Part shown: positions 8,259 to 16,600 of the stretch, in pieces
How the letters are laid out: every line of letters begins with the position of its first letter
How positions within the stretch are numbered: the stretch's first letter is position 1
DNA from: a virus
IMG/VR virus record: IMGVR_UViG_3300020463_002440
Span: 62,001-126,000 of that record
Length of the DNA stretch: 64,000 nucleotides
Reading direction: 5' to 3' (one strand)
Program-made: the position numbers and the translations under genes
The notes under the pieces: generated by a model
Told to the model about the DNA's origin: nothing
The model's database searches: none
What the model saw: the letters and a program-made list of their open reading frames with translations, nothing else

Positions 8259-9299
8259 TTAAAACAACGGTACTGAACCGATATTTACTGCTAGCCTCAA
8301 CGAACTTAATCCGCCTGTATCTACTTCTCCTGTAGAATAAAAAGTACCTTGGTCACATTGTATTGTAATTCTGAAATCTGGATTTACACTACCAAAATTT
8401 GCTTCTGTTCTAGCTTTTTGATCACCAGGAGGATTGTTTGGATTTGCTTGAGCCATCCAACCAAATCTTAATTGTCCTGATGTAGGAACAGTATAATATG
8501 TTCCTGAATTATATCCATCGTTTGTAGGAAGTGGTCCAAAAGAATAATTAGAAGCAGTACAATCAAAGTAACACTGTTGTGATTGAACATTATATTGTGC
8601 TTGTACTGAAGTGATTCCAGTTAATCCTGTATAATTGGCATACATATAAGCATAAGTTCCTGGAGCTCCTGAATCACCATGTGCTCTTTCAATTCTAACT
8701 CTGTTATTACTTGCTTGGTGTTGAAAAGCTAAATAACACCATGTATCAGGAAAACCAGAACTTGCGAAGTGATTATTCCAAGTATCCCATGCGGATAAAG
8801 AAAAATTATCAAATGATGTTGTTCCTGATGTAGATGGCTCGTCAAACCCAACTGCTGTGCACATATTGGTATTTGTACTTTTCTCAACATTTGTAATTGT
8901 TACGTGCCAATATCTATGACTTGCCCAACTTGGTGTTGAAGGAAAGAAAAAGTTAGTAGGATCAAAGGTTGGAGTATAACTAGATGTGGTTGTATCAATT
9001 AAGAGTAGAACAGTTTCTCCTGCTGAATTACCGCCGCCACCAGCGTTGCTGACCTGGTCGATTGTATAGAGGCCTGAACTAGTTCCACCGTTTTGGGTAA
9101 GCGTTTTTTTGTAGTATGGGTAATTATAATTGATTATATCGTCGTTTACAGCATCTATGACTTCAGCTGTACCTGGGTAAAAAGTATCGTATCTTCCTCT
9201 TAAAGCAACATAAGATCCCGTCTGTACTGGATAGGAATCTCTTCCACCTAGATGTCTTCTATTATCTATGACACAATTACCGTTTACTTTTATTGCCAT
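8259..9299 (-). CDS. MAIKV-head virion protein, 346 aa
   Basis: First gene of its late unit, about 41 bp after a TATAAATA box. It has the MAIKVNGNCVI head, then a Tyr/Asn/Thr-rich beta-type sequence with a GGGGNS linker (about residues 88-93) and a SWASHRYWHVTITNVEKS block. That block is equivalent to the EPxxxxxRxW block in the two shorter relatives. The C-terminal half contains many Tyr, Asn and Gly residues, as in fibre tips. Probably a virion decoration or fibre protein; not assignable to a known family by eye. Confidence 0.6.
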   Translation of the reverse strand: MAIKVNGNCVIDNRRHLGGRDSYPVQTGSYVALRGRYDTFYPGTAEVIDAVNDDIINYNYPYYKKTLTQNGGTSSGLYTIDQVSNAGGGGNSAGETVLLLIDTTTSSYTPTFDPTNFFFPSTPSWASHRYWHVTITNVEKSTNTNMCTAVGFDEPSTSGTTSFDNFSLSAWDTWNNHFASSGFPDTWCYLAFQHQASNNRVRIERAHGDSGAPGTYAYMYANYTGLTGITSVQAQYNVQSQQCYFDCTASNYSFGPLPTNDGYNSGTYYTVPTSGQLRFGWMAQANPNNPPGDQKARTEANFGSVNPDFRITIQCDQGTFYSTGEVDTGGLSSLRLAVNIGSVPLF

Positions 9300-9339
9300 C
9301 TTCGTCCTCCGACTATTAGCATTTATTAATGTACAGTTT

Positions 9340-9347
9340 TATTTATA
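9340..9347 (-). promoter_or_regulatory. T4-type late promoter box, TATAAATA
   Basis: Exact late box on the minus strand between the nucleotidyltransferase-cupin stop and the 346-aa gene, about 41 bp upstream of its ATG. It separates the sugar cassette from the MAIKV-head unit. Confidence 0.7.
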
Positions 9348-9348
9348 C

Positions 9349-10110
9349 TTAATCTCTTCTTTCAATATCAGATTCTTCGAGTTTATCTCCAAGCCATACT
9401 TCAATTACTTTTGCCGTTTCAGTTCCAACATTAGTTGCTTTGTGCCAAACTTCTTTTGGAATGTCAACGCTCATTCCTGCATGATATATTTTTGTATGTT
9501 TTGAGCCAGGCATTCCATCATCCCTATCGAGTTCCATTAAAACAGAACCACTTACAATATGCCAATGTTCAGATCTATGAAAGTGTCGTTGGTCGCTTAA
9601 TGATTTATCTGGGTCAAAAGATAATTCTTTTACTTGCCATGAACCATTTGTATCCAAAACTTTATATGTTCCCCATTTACGTTGCGTTACAGGTTGAGAC
9701 CATTCTTTTAATATCCAACTTGATGAGTTCTTTTTATTCTCTCCACCAATACCAAACTCAAATGTAACTCCTTCAACTGCCATTTCAGGGATGTTATCTG
9801 ATGTTCTATCACCACCGTTTACAAATATAATAGTATCTGAAGGATACAAAAGTTTAACTTGTTCTAAGCAATGTATTGCCGTGTCATCTGAATCATCAAA
9901 ATCAATAACTTTATCTACACAAGCAAGTTCTGAAACAATAGCTGCTCTTTCTTTAAATGGCATAAAGTATTTACCTTTCTTTCTTATAAGCCATTCATCA
10001 GAATTTAAACCAACGATTAATTTTAAACCACTAAGACTTGCTTCTTTTAAATACGCAATATGTCCTGAATGAATTGGATCAAAACCACCTGTGGCAACTA
10101 CTGTAATCAT
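9349..10110 (-). CDS. Fusion enzyme: HldE-type nucleotidyltransferase + ManC-type phosphomannose-isomerase cupin
   Basis: 253 aa. The N-terminal domain (about residues 1-103) starts MITVVATGGFDPIHSGHIAY, with HSGH at 14-17. It continues LIVGLNSDEWLIRKKGK and ends in a VNGGDR strand, as in the ADP-heptose synthase/RfaE2 adenylyltransferase family. The C-terminal domain (about 145-253) is a cupin. SDQRHFHRSEHWHIVSGSVL carries the metal ligands (H176, H178, E181/H182), H223 is the fourth, and the end VWLGDKLEESDIERRD resembles the GxYLxEDDIxRxxD tail of ManC phosphomannose isomerases. I chose the ATG at 10110 (GGAG eight bases upstream; ATGA overlap with the upstream gene) over 10137. It should activate or isomerise a sugar phosphate; the substrate is unknown. 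Late expression with virion genes suggests modification of virion or host-surface glycans. Confidence 0.8.
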   Translation of the reverse strand: MITVVATGGFDPIHSGHIAYLKEASLSGLKLIVGLNSDEWLIRKKGKYFMPFKERAAIVSELACVDKVIDFDDSDDTAIHCLEQVKLLYPSDTIIFVNGGDRTSDNIPEMAVEGVTFEFGIGGENKKNSSSWILKEWSQPVTQRKWGTYKVLDTNGSWQVKELSFDPDKSLSDQRHFHRSEHWHIVSGSVLMELDRDDGMPGSKHTKIYHAGMSVDIPKEVWHKATNVGTETAKVIEVWLGDKLEESDIERRD

Positions 10111-11300
10111 TGTATTGACTCCATAAAATAATCCCATACAAAATTACATTCTTGCGCAGGCGCCTGTAATTCATTTATTGTATCTCTGCCAATTACATCA
10201 GGATGAATAAACCAATCTTCGTATGGATGATTTTCTGTAAACGAAACATTAGGAACAACTAATTCATAACCTAGTTTAAATAATATTTCTCTTGCCTCAT
10301 CTCTTCTTTCTCCACCTAGACGATAAGAATCATGTTCAAAAGTAATAACACCAAACTTATAAAAATCAAATGGAATCTTTTTCAAAATATCTATTGAGGC
10401 TTCGTCGCAATCAATTTGTAAATAATCAATGACAGGATCCATACAATGTTTATTAAATAAATCAAGATAACCAATTTCAGTTGCATCTGCACAAATGACT
10501 GTACTATTTCTTTCTTCTTTAAATTTATAACACAAAGCTTCTGAATTGTCAATAGAAATACCATTCCAACCAAACTGTGATAATAGAGCTGTATTATTAT
10601 GTATGTAAGGATCTCCTGAACCAATTTCTAACCAACTGCCGCGTTTCTTTCCATTAAACGCAGATAATACAAACATATCTTGCATGTGTTTAGAATAATT
10701 TTTTTGTACTTCTTCAATTCCTATGAAAGGATATTTAAATCTTTCTATATCTGAAATGTAATAATTTATTGTGTCAGGATAGAATATATTGTTTAGTATT
10801 TCTTTAGCTTTTTCATGTAGTTCAGATTCTAATTTTTCTCTAAAGATTAAATCAAAAAATAAATGTTTTCCATTTTGTTGACCAGATATGTACCAAGTTG
10901 CTAACGCTTGAAAAAATAATATGTCTTGATGTTCTTTATCTGTTTGTTGAAATTGTAATGCAGTCTTTGCATGCGCTAAACACTTTTTCCATTGACATGT
11001 CTGTTCGTAAAATTTACATAAGTAATAATGAGCAGCTGTTCTTGTAGGATTTAAAGCAACTGCATCAAGTAATGCACCTTCTACTGTATATCCTCTATCT
11101 CTTTGTCTATCATAACATAAAGCAATTCCAACCATGCAATCATATTGTAAATCTACACTATCAGTAATATCAGCAGACTTTAAATACAAAGATACTGCCA
11201 TTGCTCCTTGCTCTAATCTGTCGTATTCTTGAGCAAGATCAAAACATTTATGTGGATTCTTTGGATCCATAACATGTTCTTCTAATAATTTCTGTAACAT
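10107..11300 (-). CDS. TPR-like helical domain + FkbM-type SAM-dependent methyltransferase
   Basis: 397 aa. Residues about 1-175 are helical and TPR-like (HKCFDLAQEYDRLEQGAMAV, later RTAAHYYLCKFYEQTCQWKK). From about residue 218 an FkbM-type methyltransferase follows. The SAM loop is GSWLEIGSGDP (221-231), then GWNGISIDNSEALC with the acidic ribose-binding position, YLQIDCDEASIDILKK, and FEHDSYR near 321-327. FkbM-family enzymes O-methylate sugars and related small molecules. The gene lies three bases after the GH130-like gene and shares an ATGA overlap with the nucleotidyltransferase-cupin, so the three form one cassette. The acceptor is unknown; TPR may bind a protein partner. A GAGGATAG ribosome site precedes the ATG. 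Confidence 0.75.
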   Translation of the reverse strand: MLQKLLEEHVMDPKNPHKCFDLAQEYDRLEQGAMAVSLYLKSADITDSVDLQYDCMVGIALCYDRQRDRGYTVEGALLDAVALNPTRTAAHYYLCKFYEQTCQWKKCLAHAKTALQFQQTDKEHQDILFFQALATWYISGQQNGKHLFFDLIFREKLESELHEKAKEILNNIFYPDTINYYISDIERFKYPFIGIEEVQKNYSKHMQDMFVLSAFNGKKRGSWLEIGSGDPYIHNNTALLSQFGWNGISIDNSEALCYKFKEERNSTVICADATEIGYLDLFNKHCMDPVIDYLQIDCDEASIDILKKIPFDFYKFGVITFEHDSYRLGGERRDEAREILFKLGYELVVPNVSFTENHPYEDWFIHPDVIGRDTINELQAPAQECNFVWDYFMESIQ

Positions 11301-11303
11301 AAT

Positions 11304-12338
11304 CTATCCTCTTGCCACAAAGTCAAAAAATAGTTTCTCAGGCATTCTTAATATAAATGTTCCGTTATCTTGATAACCAAAAGCAATTACTACTTCACCA
11401 TTTATAAATGCCATTCCAGTCGCAAACTCAATATTATATTCATATCCTGTGGTTGGATCTATTTGCGTACCTAAAAAATGAAAATCTTTTGTATGATGAA
11501 CCATATTCCAATCTTCATCCCATACAACTATTCTATGATTATAATGTCCATCTTTACGCATAAAGGCATCTCTTGTTAAATCAACCTCATGAGTAAATGT
11601 CATTCTTCGACCTTCACCAATTGGATAAACTTGAGTACCACCTCTAAGATCTCTGGGTAACTTATATGTTTTATCACTATCATGTACAACAGTAGTTGTT
11701 GTTCTTGTATCAATATCGTACTTAACTACTTCAACGGGATTGCACCATTTAACAAAATGCCATGGCATATCAATAATTGGCATCCAGTTCTTTTCACAAA
11801 AAGTTCCATCATCTCCTGGAGCAGGTATAGGATTACGTGAAACTTCTTGCCATTCATTATCAATGTATTCTATTTCACACATCTCCATTCGTCCTGTTCC
11901 TTGGTCGTCATAACAATCTCTTCGAACACCACATAAGAATAAACGATCATCCCAACTAAATAATCTACCATCCTCAAGACCAATAAAATTCCAGGTAGGT
12001 TCACCTGTATCTAAATTCATTTTGATTCTGCTTGCGTTAACAACATTAAAATTTGAATCTAACTCTGTCATAATGTTATGAGTTGTTAGTGTTATGTCGT
12101 TTTCTGGATGTAGATATTGTAAAGGACCCCAGGTATGAGGAAACTTTTTACCTTCTGAATGATATAGTGTATAATTAACATGACGAACATTCATTAGAAT
12201 TTTATCGTTGTGCACGAAAATAGACGGGTTCATAATGCCCGTTTCGCCTGTTAAATCTTTTGGAAGTGTAATTGGATGAATCGTACCGCCTCTTTTTAAG
12301 GCGTAATGCACCAATCCGTGATGCCGTAAATCATGCAT
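11304..12338 (-). CDS. GH130/GH32-like five-bladed beta-propeller protein (possible glycoside phosphorylase or hydrolase)
   Basis: 344 aa. Repeated blade-like segments resemble the GH130 mannoside-phosphorylase and GH43/GH32 superfamilies: NPSIFVHNDKILMNVRHVNY (about 37-56), FIGLEDGRLFSWDDRLFLCG (about 117-136; compare the family GxEDPR motif), EKNWMPI (about 184-190), a GGTQVYPIGEGRRMTFTHEV strand pair, and FATGMAFINGEVVIAFGYQD near the end. Such enzymes cleave or phosphorolyse mannosides or fructosides, but the Pro of EDPR is Gly here, so activity is uncertain and a glycan-binding role is possible. ATG at 12338 has GGAG five bases upstream. It lies upstream of the methyltransferase and nucleotidyltransferase-cupin genes, which supports a carbohydrate role. 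Confidence 0.6.
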   Translation of the reverse strand: MHDLRHHGLVHYALKRGGTIHPITLPKDLTGETGIMNPSIFVHNDKILMNVRHVNYTLYHSEGKKFPHTWGPLQYLHPENDITLTTHNIMTELDSNFNVVNASRIKMNLDTGEPTWNFIGLEDGRLFSWDDRLFLCGVRRDCYDDQGTGRMEMCEIEYIDNEWQEVSRNPIPAPGDDGTFCEKNWMPIIDMPWHFVKWCNPVEVVKYDIDTRTTTTVVHDSDKTYKLPRDLRGGTQVYPIGEGRRMTFTHEVDLTRDAFMRKDGHYNHRIVVWDEDWNMVHHTKDFHFLGTQIDPTTGYEYNIEFATGMAFINGEVVIAFGYQDNGTFILRMPEKLFFDFVARG

Positions 12339-12369
12339 AAAAGCTCCATAATGTAAATCAAAATTTAGT

Positions 12370-12702
12370 TTAAGACCAAGGTATTGCGCGTTCGGTTGTT
12401 ACTAATTTATTTATTGACTCTTGTATTTTTAAATTGTAATCATTAATGGAAGCTTCAGAGTTGAGAGTGTTTAACCATCCCACAACCTTATCTTCTGTTA
12501 AATCAGTGAATGATGTAAAGTCTGCTTCAGCGGTCTCATGTGCAGATAAGACTGTAAAACCTACAACCTTACCAGTATTGCCATCTGAATCAACTCCGAT
12601 CCGTCTCCATTTAATTCTTACAACAGCATCTGACAACGTAACGCCGTCAGCGTTCGTCTGATCTCTAGTGTCAAACTTAACAATTTGCCAAGAATAAGTC
12701 AT
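12370..12702 (-). CDS. Small structural protein, 110 aa, paralogue of the 138-aa neighbour
   Basis: Starts MTYSWQIVKFDTRDQTNADG. It aligns along its length with the gene at 12717-13133. Shared features are W-x-V near the start, RDQxNxxGxTLxxAxVxxxW, a DSxGNxG turn, FxxFxDLTExxVxGW and a final PW. Mixed beta strands followed by two helices suggest a compact domain. I do not recognise a named function; related small proteins are common among structural genes of marine T4-like phages. Tandem duplication explains the pair. Confidence 0.65.
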   Translation of the reverse strand: MTYSWQIVKFDTRDQTNADGVTLSDAVVRIKWRRIGVDSDGNTGKVVGFTVLSAHETAEADFTSFTDLTEDKVVGWLNTLNSEASINDYNLKIQESINKLVTTERAIPWS

Positions 12703-12716
12703 GTGTTATTCCTAGC

Positions 12717-13133
12717 TTATTCGCCGTCGTCTGCTGGGTCAGCTGCATCGTCAGGTACAGGTGGTGTCACATCTTCAGTTGCCCAAGGCATTGTTGGTTC
12801 TTCGATGTTAGCTTCGTCAATTTGCTTTGCTACCATTTCTGAGATATGATCCGCATATCCTTGGTCAGCATTTACTACTGATTGAATCCAACCTAAAACA
12901 GTTGCTTCAGTTAAATCAGCAAATGCTACAAATGAACCAGCTGGGACAGCTGCTGCTGTAAATGGAGTAGCTCCTGAGAACTCTCCTTTGTTTCCGCTAG
13001 AATCTTCACCTTCAACTTTCCAAAATGTTTGGACAATAGCGCCTTCTAATGTTGCGCCTTCAGAGTTAACTTGATCTCTTTTCTTGAGACTAGTTACGCT
13101 CCAAGTCCATGTGTAATCGCTACTTAGTGCCAT
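12717..13133 (-). CDS. Small structural protein, 138 aa, paralogue of the 110-aa neighbour
   Basis: Starts MALSSDYTWTWSVTSLKKRD and shares the RDQ-N-G-TL, DSSGNKG and FADLTEATVLGW blocks with the 110-aa gene 14 bp downstream. It has an extra acidic, Pro-rich C-terminal tail (PPVPDDAADPADDGE) absent from the shorter copy. First gene of its late unit; the TATAAATA box is about 44 bp upstream. Function unknown. Confidence 0.65.
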   Translation of the reverse strand: MALSSDYTWTWSVTSLKKRDQVNSEGATLEGAIVQTFWKVEGEDSSGNKGEFSGATPFTAAAVPAGSFVAFADLTEATVLGWIQSVVNADQGYADHISEMVAKQIDEANIEEPTMPWATEDVTPPVPDDAADPADDGE

Positions 13134-13156
13134 TTTATTTTCTCCGTTAATATTAA

Positions 13157-13171
13157 ATAACTTTAAGTTAT
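13157..13171. other. 15-bp perfect inverted repeat ATAACTT-T-AAGTTAT
   Basis: Seven-base arms around a single central T, lying between the late box at 13177-13184 and the ATG at 13133, that is, within the predicted leader. It could be a protein-binding site, a weak leader hairpin or chance in AT-rich sequence. No poly-T tract follows, so I do not call it a terminator. Confidence 0.3.
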
Positions 13172-13176
13172 AGTTC

Positions 13177-13184
13177 TATTTATA
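13177..13184 (-). promoter_or_regulatory. T4-type late promoter box, TATAAATA
   Basis: Exact late box on the minus strand immediately after the stop of the 144-aa gene and about 44 bp before the 138-aa gene. It would drive 138-aa, 110-aa, GH130-like, methyltransferase and nucleotidyltransferase-cupin genes. Confidence 0.7.
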
Positions 13185-13185
13185 A

Positions 13186-13620
13186 TTAATCTTCAGTACA
13201 GCCAGCATAATAATCTAATGACTTAAGATGAGTATACGCTTGTACTAAATCTGAATCAGTGGAATCCATGTCTAACATGAATATACACTTTTGGTCAAGA
13301 CCTGGTGTACCAATTGATAGTTCAGCTTCAACCTCTGTTGCGTTTTCGCCTGCTATACCAATAGGATTTAAACCATCAGTCCTTGCTTGTTTTGTTGCCC
13401 ACATGGTTACCCATATACGACAAACATATCCCTCTGCCCAATACATATCAGACCCTGCTTCTCTAACACCATCGTTAGTCAATCCAGACGGTAATGAAGT
13501 ATCGGGTGGTAAAGGAATTTCTTGTGTTCTTTTATGAACCTTTATATCTGTAATAACGTGATAAGCGTCAGGCACGGTCACACCAGTACCTTGTATCTCG
13601 TAATCTTTAATTAGTGCCAT
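13186..13620 (-). CDS. Uncharacterised structural-region protein, 144 aa
   Basis: Starts MALIKDYEIQGTGVTVPDAY. A beta-rich first part (DAYHVITDIKVHKRTQEIPL) and a VCRIWVTMWATKQARTDGLN strand-helix segment follow. The start lies 14 bp inside the 3' end of the giant fibre gene, implying coupled translation and a role as fibre partner or tip/assembly protein, by analogy with the usual 'fibre then small accessory protein' order. This is inference; no family recognised. Confidence 0.6.
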   Translation of the reverse strand: MALIKDYEIQGTGVTVPDAYHVITDIKVHKRTQEIPLPPDTSLPSGLTNDGVREAGSDMYWAEGYVCRIWVTMWATKQARTDGLNPIGIAGENATEVEAELSIGTPGLDQKCIFMLDMDSTDSDLVQAYTHLKSLDYYAGCTED

Positions 13621-16600
13621 TGCTACTATTCTCCATTATTGATTGCATATTATATACCATTTCTTTTAGAATGTCAATATCTTTCTGCATATTATTTATT
13701 GTTTCTTCTTTACTCTTGATGATAGCGTTTTGGTCCTTAATACCTTCAACAAGTAAACCAACCATCTTAGGATAATCAAGTCCGTATTCATCATCTTCTT
13801 CATCGTAAGTTACAACCTCTGGAACAATAGGTTCAACTTCTTGGGCAATAAGACCCATTTGAGTACTTAGGAATGAATTATCACGTTCATCTTCCCATTC
13901 AGCAAGCTTACGAGTATATGTTACACCGCGTAATTGTAATACTTTATCAAGAGCATTTTCGATAGTTTGTATATTTTCTTTACGACGTCTATCTGAATAA
14001 GCAACTACGTTACCGGTAGCCCATAGTGAACCATTAACTTGCATTCTATAACCGCTTCGTGTTGCCGACGAACCTACACCCAGACAGTTATTACCACGGC
14101 TATGATAGTATACCCAACGACCGCCACCTTGTAGATAGATACCACCACTACCGTTGCTGTCGAACATTAGGTGCGGATCCCAAGTAGGTTGTGGCCATGA
14201 TAAACCGTACCATCCACTTCTGCTACCGTATATTGCCCATGAGCCGTAACTTGTTTGGTTATTCGGGAAGAAGTGAGCACCGTTATATCCATCATAGATA
14301 CCAACACCGCCGCCACCAACTTGTAACCAAGTATTTGCATAAGTATAACTTGAACCACCGTTGATTTGGAATCTAACAGTGTTTGAGTTATAATCATTCA
14401 TGAACCTCATGCCTTGATAGCTTGGGTTCGCTCCGAAGTCAAGACCTACGTGATAGTTAATTCTTAATGCGGGATATGGATAACTCCAACTACCTGATGT
14501 CTGGAATAATTCATAAGGATAAGAACTAATTGCTCTTCCTGAGTTACTGCCTGTACCATTAAAGTCAAATACGTATGCACGTACTTGGTTCATATTTGAT
14601 GTTGATGCTGGATCTGTATAATAACTTGTACTATTAGAATCGTAATAACGACCTGCATACATTGATCCACCATTCGTACTATTCTCATCTAATACTGGAA
14701 TTGTTCTCCAAGATCTCCAACCACTCCATGAACTTCTAAACCTAAGGTTAGTAATTGGTCCACCAACCATCTGCCAACCATAACCTGATGTATTACTATT
14801 TCTATAGTGATAGGCCTGAACTCCAACCCAGTGAGATGTACCTGACGGTTGATTAGGTGGATTACTCCAAGAATCAATAAATCCTGAACCCCAAGTTGAA
14901 ACGACGTTCATATCTTGACGTCCCCAACCCATTGAACCGGTCCAATAATCTGTATTACTTGTTATACGAGGTCTTGCTCTATAATACTCACCGCTGTTTC
15001 TTGTATGACCCGGCTGACTAATGTAAGCCATTGTTCTATTACTTACACCTTCAAACCTTGTGCTATGAGCAGAAGCACCGTTGAAGTAATAACCTGTATT
15101 GTTTCTATCGTAATAGATTGGTGCTCTTACATCAGTTCCAACATAAAGATTTCTATAAATTTCAGTATAAGAACTGCCTGGGTTAATACGAACTGCCCAA
15201 CCACCTGAACTATTTAATAAACCGAAACCACTACTGTCGTAATAAAGGTATCCACGACGACCTGTACTTGAGCCCTGTGAACTATTATAACGATCATATA
15301 TAATTAATCCACCTGATGAACTACCGCCGTCTAAGTGCCAATAACTTGTACCTGCAGCATAGAAGTGTCTTCCGTATGGAGTACTATATAAACCACGACC
15401 TCCATTATCGTTTCTGAACCAACCATCGTTGTAAATTTCTCCACGAATATCTAATACATTCATTACTGAAGTAGAAGCAAAGTCTCCATAATAGGCAGTA
15501 TTATTTGAATCATAATAACGGCCTGCGTACATTGAACCACCATTACCGCTGTTTTCATCCAACATTGGTATTGTACGCCAAGCACGGAAACCAGACCAAG
15601 AACTTCTGAATCTAAGGTTAGTGATCGGTCCACCAACCATCTGCCAACCATATCTTGCTGAACCGTTAGAATAGTGATATGCTTGTACACCAACCCAATG
15701 CGAAGTACCGCTTGGTTGATTACCTGGGTTTGACCAAGTATCCAAGAATCCTGAACCCCAGTTAGCAACTGTGTTAAAGTCAATTCTACCCCAACCTTTA
15801 GCTCCTGTCCAATAGTTGGTATCACTTGTTATATTTGGTCGTCTACCGTAATTACTTATTGCTCCATTTCTTGTATGACCCTGCAATCCAATCATTGCTT
15901 GACCACGAGCAGTTAAACCTTGCCAGTTTGAATCACCATTTGGATTCATGTAATAACCGGTGTCGTTTAAGTCATAGAATATTGGAGCACGGAATGATTC
16001 ACCTGAATAAACATATCCATAATAGAATCTATGATATGAACCGTTATAATAGAAGTTCCAACTACGTGTATTATCATGCATACCCCAGTTGTTGCCTTCG
16101 GTTGACATTAGAGTCCATCGAGTACCAATACCATAACCTGACCAACCGTTTCGACCAGTATTATATGTTGAGATGTTTCCGTATGGATTACCTTCACCAC
16201 CTGCTGAACGAATACCATATCCGTAATCTTGCCAATAAACACCAGTACTACCTTGAGGCCTAAACCAATTATTAGCATATACTGCGCTGAGTTGAGAACT
16301 GGCGGCTGGATCTACATAATAGCCGGTGTTATTCCAATCGTAGAATATTGGCGAACGAATATCTGAAGCAAATACCGCTCTACTTGATATAGCAGCTCTA
16401 AACGAACCATTGTTAATAATTAACATACCGTGGTCGTTTAATTGATTTGCACCACCTATCGAACCTGCGTTTGGATGCGACCAACCAATACCATACATAT
16501 TTGCAGTCGAAGCACCATTCGAGCTCGGTCTATAAGCAGCACCCATTGCGAATACTAATTGTAATCTTGTAGAAGTATATGTACCTGTTACACCGATACC

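Noticed and set aside
13157-13171. Inverted repeat as a rho-independent terminator
   Set aside because: A seven-base AT-rich stem with a one-base loop and no following T-run cannot form a stable terminator hairpin; kept only as an unexplained palindrome.
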